Shown piece by piece: positions 1 to 8,868 of a stretch of 33,220 bases of DNA. Within the stretch, counting starts at the first letter, position 1, and each line of letters begins with the position of its first letter. The stretch covers positions 1 through 33,220 of the forward strand of contig DVHT01000189.1 of NCBI GenBank assembly GCA_018711885.1, in the 5' to 3' direction. The translations under genes were made by a program, and so were the position numbers. Origin of the DNA: Candidatus Choladousia intestinipullorum. GTDB lineage: Bacteria > Bacillota > Clostridia > Lachnospirales > Lachnospiraceae. The notes beneath the pieces were generated by a model that saw only the letters and a program-made list of their open reading frames with translations, had not been told where the DNA came from and made no database searches.

Positions 1-1637
1 CCTACGTACATCGTTTTTGAAGTGACGATCTTTTCGCGAATCGCATCAATCGGCGGATTTGTGACCTGTGCAAACAGCTGCTTAAAATAGTTGAACAGCG
101 GCTGATGGCGCCCGGAAAGGACGGCAAGCGGTGTATCGATTCCCATCGCACTGATCCCCTCGCTGCCTGTTTCTGCCATAGACAGGATCGACGTCCGGTA
201 ATCCTCATAGCTGTATCCAAATGTTTTCATCAGACGCATCCTCATCTCGTCTGAATACGTCTCGACACGTTTATTCGGTATCTTGATATCCTTCAGGCTC
301 ACCAGATAACGGTCAAGCCATTCGCCGTACGGCTGTCTGGATGCATAACGCATTTTCAGGGTTTCATCGTCTACCACTTCTCCTTTTACCGTATCGACCA
401 GAAGCATTTTCCCCGGATGCAGCCGTTCTTTCTGCACGATCCTGGCCGGATCGATCTCCAGGACGCCGACCTCGGAGGACAGGATGACGCATCCGTCATC
501 CGTAATGTAGTAACGCGACGGACGCAGGCCATTGCGGTCCAGTACAGCACCCATGATATCTCCGTCGGAAAACAGGATGGATGCAGGACCGTCCCAGGGT
601 TCCATCATCGTCGCATAGTACTGGTAAAAATCTTTTTTCTTCTGTGACATGACCCCGTTGTTCGCCCAGGGCTCCGGTATCGTGATCATGACTGCAAGGG
701 GAAGATCCATCCCGTTCATCGTCAGGAATTCCAGCGTATTATCGAGCATCGCCGAATCTGAACCCTGTGCGTTGATCACAGGAAGCACCTTGTGCAGATC
801 CTCTTCCAGATATGCAGAAGACATCGTTTCTTCGCGTGCCAGCATTTTGTCGGCATTTCCGCGGATCGTGTTGATCTCACCGTTGTGCACGATAAATCGG
901 TACGGATGTGCACGCTCCCAGCTTGGGTTTGTGTTCGTGCTGAATCTGGAATGTACGATCGCGATCGCAGACTCGTAATCCGGATCCTGAAGATCCGTAA
1001 AAAAGGTTCTGAGCTGCCCTACCAGAAACATCCCCTTATAGACGATCGTCCTGCTTGAGAGTGATACTACGTATGTCGTATCATTCGACTGTTCAAATGT
1101 CCTGCGGACCACGTACAGTCTGCGGTCAAAAGAAAGTCCGCGCTCTGTTTCTTTCGGCCGTTCCACAAATGCCTGTTCAATACACGGCATCTTGTCGAGC
1201 GCCTTGTGTCCGAGAACCTCAGGCGCTGTCGGCACCTTTCTCCAGCCAAGGAAATTCATGCCTTCCTTTTTTACGATACTCTCAAACATTTTCTTCGCCT
1301 GGTTCCTTTTCAGGACATCCTGCGGGAAGAAAAACATCCCGATACCGTAATCTCTCTCATTACGTAAAAAGATGCCAAGGTCCAAACAGGTTTTGCGGAA
1401 GAATCTGTGCGATATCTGCAGCATGATTCCAACTCCGTCGCCTGTTTTTCCCTCGGCATCTTTGCCGGCTCTGTGTTCTAGATTTTCTACAATACTCAGT
1501 GCATTTTCGACTGTCTGATGAGTTTTGACTCCCCTGATATTGACGACTGCTCCGATCCCGCAGTTGTCATGTTCAAATTCCGGCCTGTACAGGCCCGGGC
1601 TCACACAGACAGATTCTCGATTTCTTTTCGAATCCAT
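1..1637 (-). CDS. gltB: Glutamate synthase large subunit, N-terminal part (cut by window edge)
   Basis: This is the start of a glutamate synthase large (alpha) subunit, which takes the amide nitrogen of glutamine to make glutamate from 2-oxoglutarate in the cytoplasm. About 545 codons are visible in one open minus-strand frame that runs off base 1, so the ORF track shows only shadows. The ATG at 1637 follows a GGGAGGAAGAAAG ribosome site. A short propeptide precedes Cys26 in EFEHDNCGIGAVV, the expected N-terminal nucleophile of the class-II glutaminase domain. Later family motifs include HSRFSTNTNPSW, HNGEINT and RNGLRPSRYYI, and the frame then enters the central domain (TNPPIDAIREKIVTS). The FMN/Fe-S synthase half lies outside the window. 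Whether a small subunit follows cannot be seen. Confidence 0.95.
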   Translation of the reverse strand, partial: MDSKRNRESVCVSPGLYRPEFEHDNCGIGAVVNIRGVKTHQTVENALSIVENLEHRAGKDAEGKTGDGVGIMLQISHRFFRKTCLDLGIFLRNERDYGIGMFFFPQDVLKRNQAKKMFESIVKKEGMNFLGWRKVPTAPEVLGHKALDKMPCIEQAFVERPKETERGLSFDRRLYVVRRTFEQSNDTTYVVSLSSRTIVYKGMFLVGQLRTFFTDLQDPDYESAIAIVHSRFSTNTNPSWERAHPYRFIVHNGEINTIRGNADKMLAREETMSSAYLEEDLHKVLPVINAQGSDSAMLDNTLEFLTMNGMDLPLAVMITIPEPWANNGVMSQKKKDFYQYYATMMEPWDGPASILFSDGDIMGAVLDRNGLRPSRYYITDDGCVILSSEVGVLEIDPARIVQKERLHPGKMLLVDTVKGEVVDDETLKMRYASRQPYGEWLDRYLVSLKDIKIPNKRVETYSDEMRMRLMKTFGYSYEDYRTSILSMAETGSEGISAMGIDTPLAVLSGRHQPLFNYFKQLFAQVTNPPIDAIREKIVTSKTMYV

Positions 1638-1685
1638 CTTTCTTCCTCCCGTCGGGTGATTGACATCAGTTTTTATTTACGCATT

Positions 1686-1714
1686 AATATACACCTATTT
1701 TTCTTCTCTGTAAA
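1686..1714 (-). promoter_or_regulatory. Predicted sigma-A promoter for gltB
   Basis: On the minus strand TTTACA is followed after 17 bases by TATATT, which leaves a leader of roughly 40 bases to the gltB ATG. The region is AT-rich compared with the coding DNA around it and starts right after the stop codon of the CPBP gene, so gltB probably has its own promoter. Confidence 0.5.
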
Positions 1715-1724
1715 TAGCCATTTT

Positions 1725-2390
1725 TTAAAAAAAATATGGAAAAACGACTGCCGCCGCATTAGATCCGATATGGAACAGCACCGGAAATACGAATAATTGC
1801 CCGTGTTCATAGACGGCCGTAAGAGCCAGCGCCATAGGAAAAGCAAAGATGATCTGGATCGGATTTCCATGGTAAAGCGCAAATAAAAGCGACGACAGAA
1901 CAGCCGCTGTCTTTACCGGAAAGTATCGCTTCATCCTGCCGTATACCAGTACGCGGAAGATCAGCTCCTCCGCAAGCGGGACCAGAAAACAGAGTCCCAC
2001 AAGCTGCACAGCCATGCTTCCCGCCAGCAGAACCTCCTGTGTCTCATTGGAAAAAACGTCCTGTATCCCTGCCGCATTCAGGACGGTACTCCATACAACA
2101 TTCAGGACAGCGCCGGCAGCGATACAGAATACACCGAACAAAATCTTTCCCGCAATACCGGTATCCTTTACCTCTCTGCTTTGTCCGGCATGCGTCTCCT
2201 GTGCGGAAATGTCTCCGCCTGCACGGATCCGGTCCTGCCGGTACATCGCCCATACAAACGGAAGAACGATTAAAGCCGCAAGCGCCGTGCAGGAAGCCGC
2301 ATCCAGCCTCTGCCCAAATAATGCCGCCACTGTATTCGACACCAGCATATGCAGCAGGACCGGCGTCACTATCGAAATTAATCCGGACAT
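1725..2390 (-). CDS. CPBP-family intramembrane metalloprotease
   Basis: This 221-residue multi-pass membrane protein belongs to the CPBP (CAAX prenyl protease 2 / Abi) family of intramembrane glutamate proteases. The three family motifs are all in the C-terminal half: EELIFR (the EExxxR motif), FALYH (FxxxH) and HIGSN (HxxxN). Hydrophobic segments occupy most of the rest. The ATG at 2390 has GGGAGG a few bases upstream. In Gram-positives such proteins have been linked to bacteriocin self-protection, protein maturation and regulated proteolysis, but the substrate here is unknown. It lies downstream of the kinase/surface-protein operon beyond a hairpin, so read-through linkage is possible but unproven. 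Confidence 0.85.
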   Translation of the reverse strand: MSGLISIVTPVLLHMLVSNTVAALFGQRLDAASCTALAALIVLPFVWAMYRQDRIRAGGDISAQETHAGQSREVKDTGIAGKILFGVFCIAAGAVLNVVWSTVLNAAGIQDVFSNETQEVLLAGSMAVQLVGLCFLVPLAEELIFRVLVYGRMKRYFPVKTAAVLSSLLFALYHGNPIQIIFAFPMALALTAVYEHGQLFVFPVLFHIGSNAAAVVFPYFF

Positions 2391-2410
2391 TTTTCCTCCC
2401 TGTAAAAGCA

Positions 2411-2452
2411 GGCCCGACCGCAGGGAAACCTCATTTCCCAGTCAGTCAGGCC
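2411..2452 (-). terminator. Nested hairpin, likely terminator or attenuator of the surface-protein operon
   Basis: The segment folds as an outer stem GGCCTGAC/GTCGGGCC (minus strand, one G-U pair) around an inner stem GGGAAA/TTTCCC. It sits 12 bases after the stop of the TcaA-like gene and is followed by only a short TGCTTTTAC tract, so termination may be partial, with some read-through into the CPBP gene. Confidence 0.5.
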
Positions 2453-2464
2453 GTCTTCTGTCTT

Positions 2465-3607
2465 TTATGCGTTCTCCGGTATTACCGGAATTTCAAATGA
2501 TGCAATGCTCCATGCGCCGTCAGCAAATGACATCACAAATGTCGCCGTATTGTCTCCGGACTGTGATGCAGTCTCTGTCTGCTGTACCGGCGTACCGTCT
2601 TCCTGGAGTTCTTCTGTGTCTGTCGTGACATCCTGGCGCACCACATAATGATAAGAAAATGTCATCTCTGTCGTGATCGCCCCGTCTTCGCCTTCGGTAA
2701 ACTGCAGATTGCCGAACTGTGCCGCAAAATCGGAAATCGCCGCATTGCGGAACACACTTCCGTCCTGATGCAGCCGCGTCCCCTGGCTTTCGACGAAATC
2801 CTCGGCTGTTGTAAGGCTGTCCGCAAACAGCGTCTCCAGACCATCCGTACTCTCTGTCGCCGCTCCGGCATAGAGCTGTTTCAAAGCATTCACTGCCATC
2901 TCCTTACACTCGTCCTGTGCCGATGTCTTCAAAGCCATCTGAGCAGTATAATCCGCGCTGCCCGCTGTCGTATCAAGTGTTGTATTGACCGATTCAAGCG
3001 CCGGATGGCGCACAGCTACGCTGATCTCTCCAGGAAGCAGGCTTGGCACCTCATAGCAGTCATACGATGCCGCCACTCCATCCGTCACGATCCACGCTGC
3101 ATCCGCCGGCTCGTTGTCCAGATAGAGTTCTGAACCTGCCGGGACTGTAATCCGGAAATTCTTCACCATACAGTGACCGGACAGTATCCTCCATCTGTCA
3201 AAAATCCCGAAAGCTGCATCCGCCTGTTTTCTTACCGTAAAATCCTCTTCATACTGTACTTCACCGTCAGCATTCAGAAATCTTGCGTGGTAATCGACGT
3301 ACTCATTTCCGTCGCTGTCGCGGCGGTTCTCTCCTCTTTCCAGCTCGTATTCCGAATAAAGGCTGTATTTTCTGGCCTCAAGCGCCGCTGCATACTCCTG
3401 TGATGTGATCGGAGTATCCTGTGACTGGTCAAGCAGCGTATACGCCCTGTCTGCATCATTCTCGATCAGCCTTCCCAGATACTGCTCCATTGCATAATCC
3501 GGGGTACTCTGCTGATATGCGCGCAGGCAGGCGGCTCCGCCCCCGAACAACAGTACGATAAGCAGCAGTACCAATACTTTCACTAATACTCTCTTCCATG
3601 CTTTCAT
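2465..3607 (-). CDS. Membrane-anchored extracytoplasmic protein, TcaA/YvbJ-like architecture
   Basis: This 380-residue protein has a basic N-terminus and one membrane segment (about residues 8-28), followed by an exported region. By eye that region splits into an NTF2-like alpha/beta domain (about 35-145), a short beta domain starting VKNFRITVPAGSELYLDNEPA (about 150-225), and a second NTF2-like domain (about 230-375). This resembles the extracellular part of TcaA/YvbJ proteins, which influence cell-wall stress and glycopeptide response in staphylococci, though no zinc ribbon is visible. The start has an AGGGAGG ribosome site. It begins 13 bases after the YARHG gene stops, so the two are co-transcribed. 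The family assignment is an inference from layout and is not certain. Confidence 0.6.
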   Translation of the reverse strand: MKAWKRVLVKVLVLLLIVLLFGGGAACLRAYQQSTPDYAMEQYLGRLIENDADRAYTLLDQSQDTPITSQEYAAALEARKYSLYSEYELERGENRRDSDGNEYVDYHARFLNADGEVQYEEDFTVRKQADAAFGIFDRWRILSGHCMVKNFRITVPAGSELYLDNEPADAAWIVTDGVAASYDCYEVPSLLPGEISVAVRHPALESVNTTLDTTAGSADYTAQMALKTSAQDECKEMAVNALKQLYAGAATESTDGLETLFADSLTTAEDFVESQGTRLHQDGSVFRNAAISDFAAQFGNLQFTEGEDGAITTEMTFSYHYVVRQDVTTDTEELQEDGTPVQQTETASQSGDNTATFVMSFADGAWSIASFEIPVIPENA

Positions 3608-3620
3608 GTTCCGTACCTCC

Positions 3621-4484
3621 CTAATTTCCTGCCAATGCTGCTTCGTAGTTCAAAATGACATTCAGATTTGCTTCCTCATAATCATTCAGGTAATAGAACA
3701 TGTTTGCATCAAACTCTTCCGGTGAATACTGCGGAACATACCATGATTTCTGACTGAAATAGTCACGCAGATCCTGCGAGTTGAAGATACGCCCGTTCAG
3801 GGCAAAAATCTCGTTCCGGATCAGGCGCAGCTGCCCTGCGTCATAATTATAAAGCTCACTCTCGTCGATGTACCGGCTGCTGATTCCCTGGATGATCACA
3901 TCATCCGGTGTATAGGCGGATTCTTCGCCTGAGCTTCCGCTGCTGCCGTCATCATACGTGTAATCACCGTTTCCCGGATCAGTAATTTCAATTGTCTGTC
4001 CGCCGGAACCGCCGTCCGTATAGCCGTCGGAACCGCTGTAGCTGCCGTCATCTGTATAACCGCCGTCTCCGCTGCTGCCGTTATCCGTATAGCTGCCATC
4101 TCCGCTGTAGCTGCCGTCTCCGGAACCGCCGTCCGTTCCTGTATCTCCTGATGTTCCGTCAGAACTGATCGGATTTCCCTGCTCGTCTGTCTCCACAGTC
4201 TCCCCATTTTCGTCTGTTTCCGTCGGAGCTTCCGTCTCGACTCCCTTAATAATGTTGCCTGAAGCCGTAACAGTAAATGCATCTGTCTCATAGACTCTGC
4301 TCTCACTGGTCTCCGGCGCAAGCTCCGACGCCGTTTCCTGTTCTTCCGGTTCCGTTCCCGGAGAAGTCAGCATCAGACCGTTTGTCATCGCAGTATCGAC
4401 GGCAAAAAATGATACTGCTGCCGTCAACACACAGCCCGCAAGAAATCCGCTGTTGCGTTTAAAAATATTTGTTTTCTTTTTCAT
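3621..4484 (-). CDS. YARHG-domain surface protein with Gly/Ser/Asp linker
   Basis: This 287-residue protein has an N-terminal membrane anchor or uncleaved signal (about residues 10-34) and an acidic Glu/Thr-rich stretch. A repetitive Gly-Ser-Asp-Tyr linker (about 105-190) follows, and then a C-terminal YARHG domain (about 200-283). The YARHG signature is seen in LRLIRNEIFALNGRIF followed by DYFSQKSWYVPQ. YARHG domains occur on exported proteins of Firmicutes and are thought to act at the cell wall, and their ligand is not established. The ATG lies downstream of AAAGGGGTGAG, where CCCC and GGGG can pair in a small hairpin. It is the third gene of the kinase operon. Confidence 0.8.
   Translation of the reverse strand: MKKKTNIFKRNSGFLAGCVLTAAVSFFAVDTAMTNGLMLTSPGTEPEEQETASELAPETSESRVYETDAFTVTASGNIIKGVETEAPTETDENGETVETDEQGNPISSDGTSGDTGTDGGSGDGSYSGDGSYTDNGSSGDGGYTDDGSYSGSDGYTDGGSGGQTIEITDPGNGDYTYDDGSSGSSGEESAYTPDDVIIQGISSRYIDESELYNYDAGQLRLIRNEIFALNGRIFNSQDLRDYFSQKSWYVPQYSPEEFDANMFYYLNDYEEANLNVILNYEAALAGN
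3998..4140 (-). repeat. Degenerate repeat encoding the Gly/Ser/Asp/Tyr linker
   Basis: Imperfect short repeats of the type GDGSY / DDGSY / SGDGGYTD encode the spacer of the YARHG protein. At DNA level the blocks ccgccgtc and ctgccgtc recur every 12 to 30 bases, so length variation between strains by slippage is likely. Confidence 0.6.
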
Positions 4485-4548
4485 TATTTATCTCTCACCC
4501 CTTTATGGGGCATCATATCACAGATGTCGAAAAAAGTCTACGGAAACT

Positions 4549-7134
4549 CTATTTTTTCCTGCCGCTCCCATTTATCGCAAATGACGCCGCCGTAGCGGCA
4601 AACATCAGGAGCCCGAACGCCAGCAGAAGAGTCCCGCCGTTCTGGCCCGTTCCCGCAATACGGCCGGCCTTTGCCCCGTCCGCTCCGAGGCTCTGTTCCT
4701 TCATTACCCTTGCTGTACTTTTAAGGGCAGCATCCGCACTCCTTCTGTCCTTTCTGTACCTGGGCGCCTCGTCCGTCTTTTTCCCCACAAATACCGGGAT
4801 TTCCTGACTCCAGTAAGAATTACCGGCCATATCCTCCAGCCAGACCCGGAGCGTCTGCCAGTCTTCCGCCTGATCCAGAGTGATTTTTACCGTCTCGTCT
4901 TCTTTTCCTGCCTCTTCCCGTTCCAGTATCACGGTACTGTCCCGATAGACTTTCATCCGCCTGATCCCTGTATTGTCGTAAGGCGTAACGCAGGCCGTAA
5001 CACATTTTGCATCATACCCCTGCTCCGCTTCGATTCCCGTAACTGTACAGTCCGGAGCTGTCCAGTCCAGCACAAACGCCACCTGCTTTTTCTGAATCCC
5101 CGTGTCGCTTACATTATCCGCACTGTCTTTTGAAGTCAGGAGCAGCTCATATACTCCCTCTTTCTGAAAATACCCCGCCGGAACGGTATAGCAGTACCGT
5201 TTCCAGGAATCCTTCGTTCCCGTCATCGCGACAGAATAATCCACGCCGCGCCTGAGCAGCTCCAGTTCTCCGTCCCGCCTGCAGTAAATATCGGACTCAC
5301 CTACGTAATCAATATTTGTCTCATAAAATGTGATCGGCTCGGCTTTTGAAAGGAAATACTGTCCCAGTTTCTCCCGCGTCTCTTCCGACAGTTCATAGAC
5401 CGATCCGTATCGGTTGACCGAGAATTCTATCATTTCTTCTGCTTTGTTCCCCGCCATATCCTCCGCTGTCACTGACAGCCGATAAATATCGTCATAACTT
5501 TTCTGCACAGGAAAATCAAAGTACCGGACGGCCGCGCCGCGGTCTGTCTCTTTTTTTTCACTGACAGCCGGAAACTTTCCATGATTGATTCCGGCAAATT
5601 CAATCTGCAGGCTGCCGGGTTTATAATGCGCGTCATTTCCTTTTATTTTTACTTTTACCTTCCCTGAATTTGCCGTCTGGTCCTGCACCCCTCCGATCGT
5701 GATCTTGGGAGCGGTCCTGTCTACACAGACGATCCCGCTTTTTGAAAAATGGACGTTTCCGACGTTATCCTCCGTCCTGACAAAAATCTGGTACATCCCT
5801 TCCTGTTCAATCTGTACCGTATGCTCTGTCCTGCATGAAATCCATTCCTCTTTCTGCGGATCGCACAGCAGCCTGCCGCCGCTGTCACAATTTAATACGA
5901 GATACGCTGAAGATTTCAGCCCGCTCCTGCCGTCCGGCGCAACGGTGATCTCTGCTTTGGCTGTATCCGGAACGTACGTTATCCCTCCGGAAACTTTGCC
6001 TGAAAGCGTGATATCAGCAGGCGGAGCTTCCCCGTCAATCGCATACTGCTCCTGACAAGTCTCCGGCACTCCGTCTGATCCGTCTGTGCTCTGCACCTGG
6101 AAGCGGATCATGCCGTCTTCCTGCAGATTTTGAAAGCTCTGTTCCCCGGTGCAGACGCTCCCGGCCTTTGTCTCAAGATAGAGGCTGCTTCCCGGCCTGA
6201 CCCACAGATGTCCCGCTTCGTCACGATACCATGCTCCGGCATCTCCGACAACATCATACCGTTTCTCTGTCTGCTTCTTCTCTTTTTTCTCTTTTTTCTC
6301 TTTCTTCTTTTTCTTCCTGCCGCGTTCTTCCGTGGTCTCTCCCGTCTGCGCTTCTGTCGCTTCAGCCTTTGGGTCTGACACTTCTGTCAAACTTTCCGCC
6401 GCCGTCTCCTGTACCGGCTCTTTGAGTCCTTCCGTACTCATCTGCGTCTGCGGTTCCAAATCGGCTGCCGTCTGCTCGAGACCCCCGGACTCCGGCTCTG
6501 TATTGTCCGCTTTCTCAGAAGCCGCGCTTCCGCCCGGTTTCTCCGTCTTTTCCGTTCCTTCCGGCATTTCTTTTTCCGTCTGTGTTTCTGCCGGCGCAGC
6601 ATCCAATGATATTTGTGTCATTTGTTCCTGCAGCAGCTCCGCTCCTTCTGCGGGCGGCATCGTCTCACTCTCCGCTGATGTCTCCGACTCCGCTGCAGCC
6701 GCGCTCTCCGGCACTTTCTCACTCTCTGATTCTGTCTCCTGCTCTGCCGTCGTCTCACTCTCCGCTGACGTCTCCTGCTCCGCTGCAGTCCCGCTCCCCA
6801 ATATTTTCTCACTCTCTGATTCTGTTTCGTCCTCTGTTTCTGTCCTGCTCTCTGCGCAGCTTTCACTCTCCGGCACTTCCGCGTATACCGGCACTGTCTC
6901 GCTTTCTGCAGCCGGAACAGGGATTTCTGTGCCGCGCACTTTTTCCAGAACAACTGTCCCGAGAGCCGCTGCGATATCGGTGGCTCCGCAGGCGACTGCA
7001 GGCCGGGCCGTATAACACTCTGTATACAGTTCTTCTGCAAAGACCAGGATCACGGCGGCGGCCACGCCAAACGCCAACATTTTCTGCAGCCGCTTTTTCT
7101 TTCTATCTCGCTGTCTCTTCTGTTTCTGTATCAA
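4549..7134 (-). CDS. Large Ig-like surface protein with acidic stalk and C-terminal anchor
   Basis: This protein of about 861 residues starts with a very basic segment and a membrane helix (MLAFGVAAAVILVFAEELY). A roughly 200-residue Glu/Ser/Thr/Ala-rich stalk follows, then a Lys-rich patch (KKKKKEKKEKKEKK) and several Ig-like beta domains carrying DRTAPKITI, AEDMAGNKAEE, LDWTAPDCTV and LEDMAGNSYW motifs. The C-terminus is IAGTGQNGG, a hydrophobic helix, and SGRKK, which resembles a sortase signal without a canonical LPxTG. The track ORF begins at 7191, but a TTG at 7134 with AAAGGGG upstream is the better start and cuts the overlap with the kinase to 32 bases. A downstream ATG at 7080 is another option. 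It is presumably an exported adhesin or sensor partner of the kinase. Its function is unknown. Confidence 0.75.
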   Translation of the reverse strand: MIQKQKRQRDRKKKRLQKMLAFGVAAAVILVFAEELYTECYTARPAVACGATDIAAALGTVVLEKVRGTEIPVPAAESETVPVYAEVPESESCAESRTETEDETESESEKILGSGTAAEQETSAESETTAEQETESESEKVPESAAAAESETSAESETMPPAEGAELLQEQMTQISLDAAPAETQTEKEMPEGTEKTEKPGGSAASEKADNTEPESGGLEQTAADLEPQTQMSTEGLKEPVQETAAESLTEVSDPKAEATEAQTGETTEERGRKKKKKEKKEKKEKKQTEKRYDVVGDAGAWYRDEAGHLWVRPGSSLYLETKAGSVCTGEQSFQNLQEDGMIRFQVQSTDGSDGVPETCQEQYAIDGEAPPADITLSGKVSGGITYVPDTAKAEITVAPDGRSGLKSSAYLVLNCDSGGRLLCDPQKEEWISCRTEHTVQIEQEGMYQIFVRTEDNVGNVHFSKSGIVCVDRTAPKITIGGVQDQTANSGKVKVKIKGNDAHYKPGSLQIEFAGINHGKFPAVSEKKETDRGAAVRYFDFPVQKSYDDIYRLSVTAEDMAGNKAEEMIEFSVNRYGSVYELSEETREKLGQYFLSKAEPITFYETNIDYVGESDIYCRRDGELELLRRGVDYSVAMTGTKDSWKRYCYTVPAGYFQKEGVYELLLTSKDSADNVSDTGIQKKQVAFVLDWTAPDCTVTGIEAEQGYDAKCVTACVTPYDNTGIRRMKVYRDSTVILEREEAGKEDETVKITLDQAEDWQTLRVWLEDMAGNSYWSQEIPVFVGKKTDEAPRYRKDRRSADAALKSTARVMKEQSLGADGAKAGRIAGTGQNGGTLLLAFGLLMFAATAASFAINGSGRKK
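6661..6824 (-). repeat. Two-copy 90-bp tandem repeat in the stalk of the Ig-like protein
   Basis: Blocks beginning at 6661 and 6751 share about 74 bases with few differences, starting cgtctcactctccgctga and ending ctcactctctgattctg. The 90-base period keeps the reading frame and encodes a 30-residue unit containing ETSAESET and TESESEK. This is typical of length-variable surface stalks. Confidence 0.75.
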
Positions 7135-8812
7135 TCGTATTTCCCCTTTCGTCTTCGAACACTCTCTCCACCGCTTCTTTTGCGGCTTCATACTGTTCCA
7201 GTATCACCTCCCTTTCTTTTCTGTTTTCCCATGCTTCCGCAGATTTTACGAAGGTTTCCAATGTACTCAGCACCGGTTTCACCTCCCGGTAGGCCCGTTT
7301 TCCACTGAATTCTGCCGACCGTACAGCCAAAAATGAAATCAGTTCAGATGCGATCTGCCTTTTCACTTCCGGAAGCTCCAGATCCAGGCCGTCCATGCGC
7401 CAAAGCCGGCACAGATCATCCCAATAAGTCAGATATTCTTCTGCTTCCTGCCCCAGTCCCTTCTTTCCCAGTTTTTCATAATACGATGCGATATCTGCAT
7501 GGATTGAAGCAGACAAAAACCACTCCTCCTGTCTTCCTTCTCCCTTTTCTTTCTGAGAAAGGATTGCCTCCCGAAACCAGAAAGACGCAGCGCTTTTTGC
7601 TCCCGGTCCATCATAAAAATACCAGTAAGCGATCCCCATCTGATAAGCGAAACGCCCGTAGACGTGAGAGTTTTCCTTTAATCTTTCCAGAATTGTTCCT
7701 CCCTGTCCGTCAACGGCTTGATAGACCAGATCCTTTAACTGTTTTTCTTCCTCCATGCTGAATACGTAATCCTCCTCAATCCGTCTCAGCAGACAGAACG
7801 CCCATCTTCCATCTTCCGTGAAAAGACCTGCCGCCTGTTCCAGGCACTCAAGCGCCTGCACGAATCCCAGTCCCTCCGACCGGCTCAGAAGCTCCTGATA
7901 CTGCTTCTTCACACGCGCATCTGTCTCCCCGGAAGGTTCCCAAACGGGCAGTTTGATCAAAAAAAGCAGCGATAAGGAAAGCAAAAAGAATGCTCCCACT
8001 GCCTTGCTGCCCTGCTTTTTCCGTTGATACCGGCGGCGCAAACGCCGCATGACCCGGTACAGTTCCGTGCAGTCCTGAAAACGCTGCTCTTTTTCCGCCT
8101 GCAGACACCGTTCCAAAATCCGTCCGATCTTCCGGACCTGACTTTGGGGCATTCCCGTAAGTTCTGATTTTTTCCGGACCCCCGGCTTTGCCGCTGGCGG
8201 CGCACAGCCATACAGGCAGTAGTACATGGAAGCGCCAAATCCATAGACATCGGTGCGCGCATCCACCTCTCTTCCTCCATACTGCTCCGGCGCCGCAAAT
8301 CCCGGTGTCCCGGCACACCCGGCCGTGCTCTTTGTTCCGCGCAAAAACACAGCGGCGCCAAAGTCGATCAGCACCGGTACTCCGTCTTTCCTGATCAGAA
8401 TATTGGTCGGCTTGACATCCAGATGAAGGACGGGCAGCGTCCTCGTGTGCAAATATCCAAGCACATCCAAAAGCCCGAGTGCAATAGAAAAAAACTGTTC
8501 TGCCGTGAGCCCCCGTTTCGCCAGCTTCGAAAGAACCTGACCTGAAACGTATTCCATGACCAGCCAGATCTGTTCTTTTTCTTCAATCACATCTATGATT
8601 TCCGGCAGAGAAGGATGGCACAGCCTCTTCATCATATCCAATTCATGGATCTGATCTCTGTTCTCAGAAACTGGAAGCCGTTTGGCCGCACGTATCTTCT
8701 CTGTAGAAAGGTGCACTACGAGGTAGACCGTCCCCTCTCCGCCGCTGCCAAGACATCTGAGTTTTCTGTAGCGTCCTCCGATCAGTTCCGTATCCGACCG
8801 CTTGGTTTTCAT
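7103..8812 (-). CDS. Transmembrane Hanks-type Ser/Thr protein kinase with helical exported domain
   Basis: This eukaryotic-like Ser/Thr kinase has a complete catalytic core: glycine loop LGSGGEGTVY, the ATP-binding Lys in RAAKRL, catalytic loop HLDVKPTN, metal-binding DFG in LIDFGAA, and a GTPGFAAPEQ activation/APE segment. A single membrane helix (AVGAFFLLSLSLLFLI) follows, then about 270 exported residues that look helical and TPR-like, instead of the PASTA repeats of PknB/PrkC. The track start at 8851 would leave a leader of only about 11 bases without a ribosome site. The ATG at 8812 lies 14 bases after AAAGGAGG and is preferred. It is the first gene of an operon with three exported proteins. 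No PP2C phosphatase or FHA partner is visible in the window. Confidence 0.9.
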   Translation of the reverse strand: MKTKRSDTELIGGRYRKLRCLGSGGEGTVYLVVHLSTEKIRAAKRLPVSENRDQIHELDMMKRLCHPSLPEIIDVIEEKEQIWLVMEYVSGQVLSKLAKRGLTAEQFFSIALGLLDVLGYLHTRTLPVLHLDVKPTNILIRKDGVPVLIDFGAAVFLRGTKSTAGCAGTPGFAAPEQYGGREVDARTDVYGFGASMYYCLYGCAPPAAKPGVRKKSELTGMPQSQVRKIGRILERCLQAEKEQRFQDCTELYRVMRRLRRRYQRKKQGSKAVGAFFLLSLSLLFLIKLPVWEPSGETDARVKKQYQELLSRSEGLGFVQALECLEQAAGLFTEDGRWAFCLLRRIEEDYVFSMEEEKQLKDLVYQAVDGQGGTILERLKENSHVYGRFAYQMGIAYWYFYDGPGAKSAASFWFREAILSQKEKGEGRQEEWFLSASIHADIASYYEKLGKKGLGQEAEEYLTYWDDLCRLWRMDGLDLELPEVKRQIASELISFLAVRSAEFSGKRAYREVKPVLSTLETFVKSAEAWENRKEREVILEQYEAAKEAVERVFEDERGNTIDTETEETAR

Positions 8813-8868
8813 TTCATATCCATACGCCTCCTTTTGTTTGAGAATTTTCATATATAATATGTGATTAT

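Noticed and set aside
417-1426. Plus-strand ORFs over the first 1.4 kb
   Set aside because: They run antisense to the clearly recognisable glutamate synthase frame, which the ORF track missed because it leaves the window.
3998-4140. CRISPR-like array
   Set aside because: The repeats are short, imperfect and irregularly spaced and encode a Gly/Ser/Asp linker in frame.
3896-4321. 141-residue minus-strand ORF rich in Arg, Ala and Thr
   Set aside because: It is the alternative frame of the repetitive linker of the YARHG protein.
6130-7292. Plus-strand ORFs of 82 to 236 residues rich in Ser, Pro and Leu
   Set aside because: They are antisense shadows of the low-complexity Glu/Ser stalk of the Ig-like protein; biased composition keeps several frames open and no ribosome sites or domains are seen.
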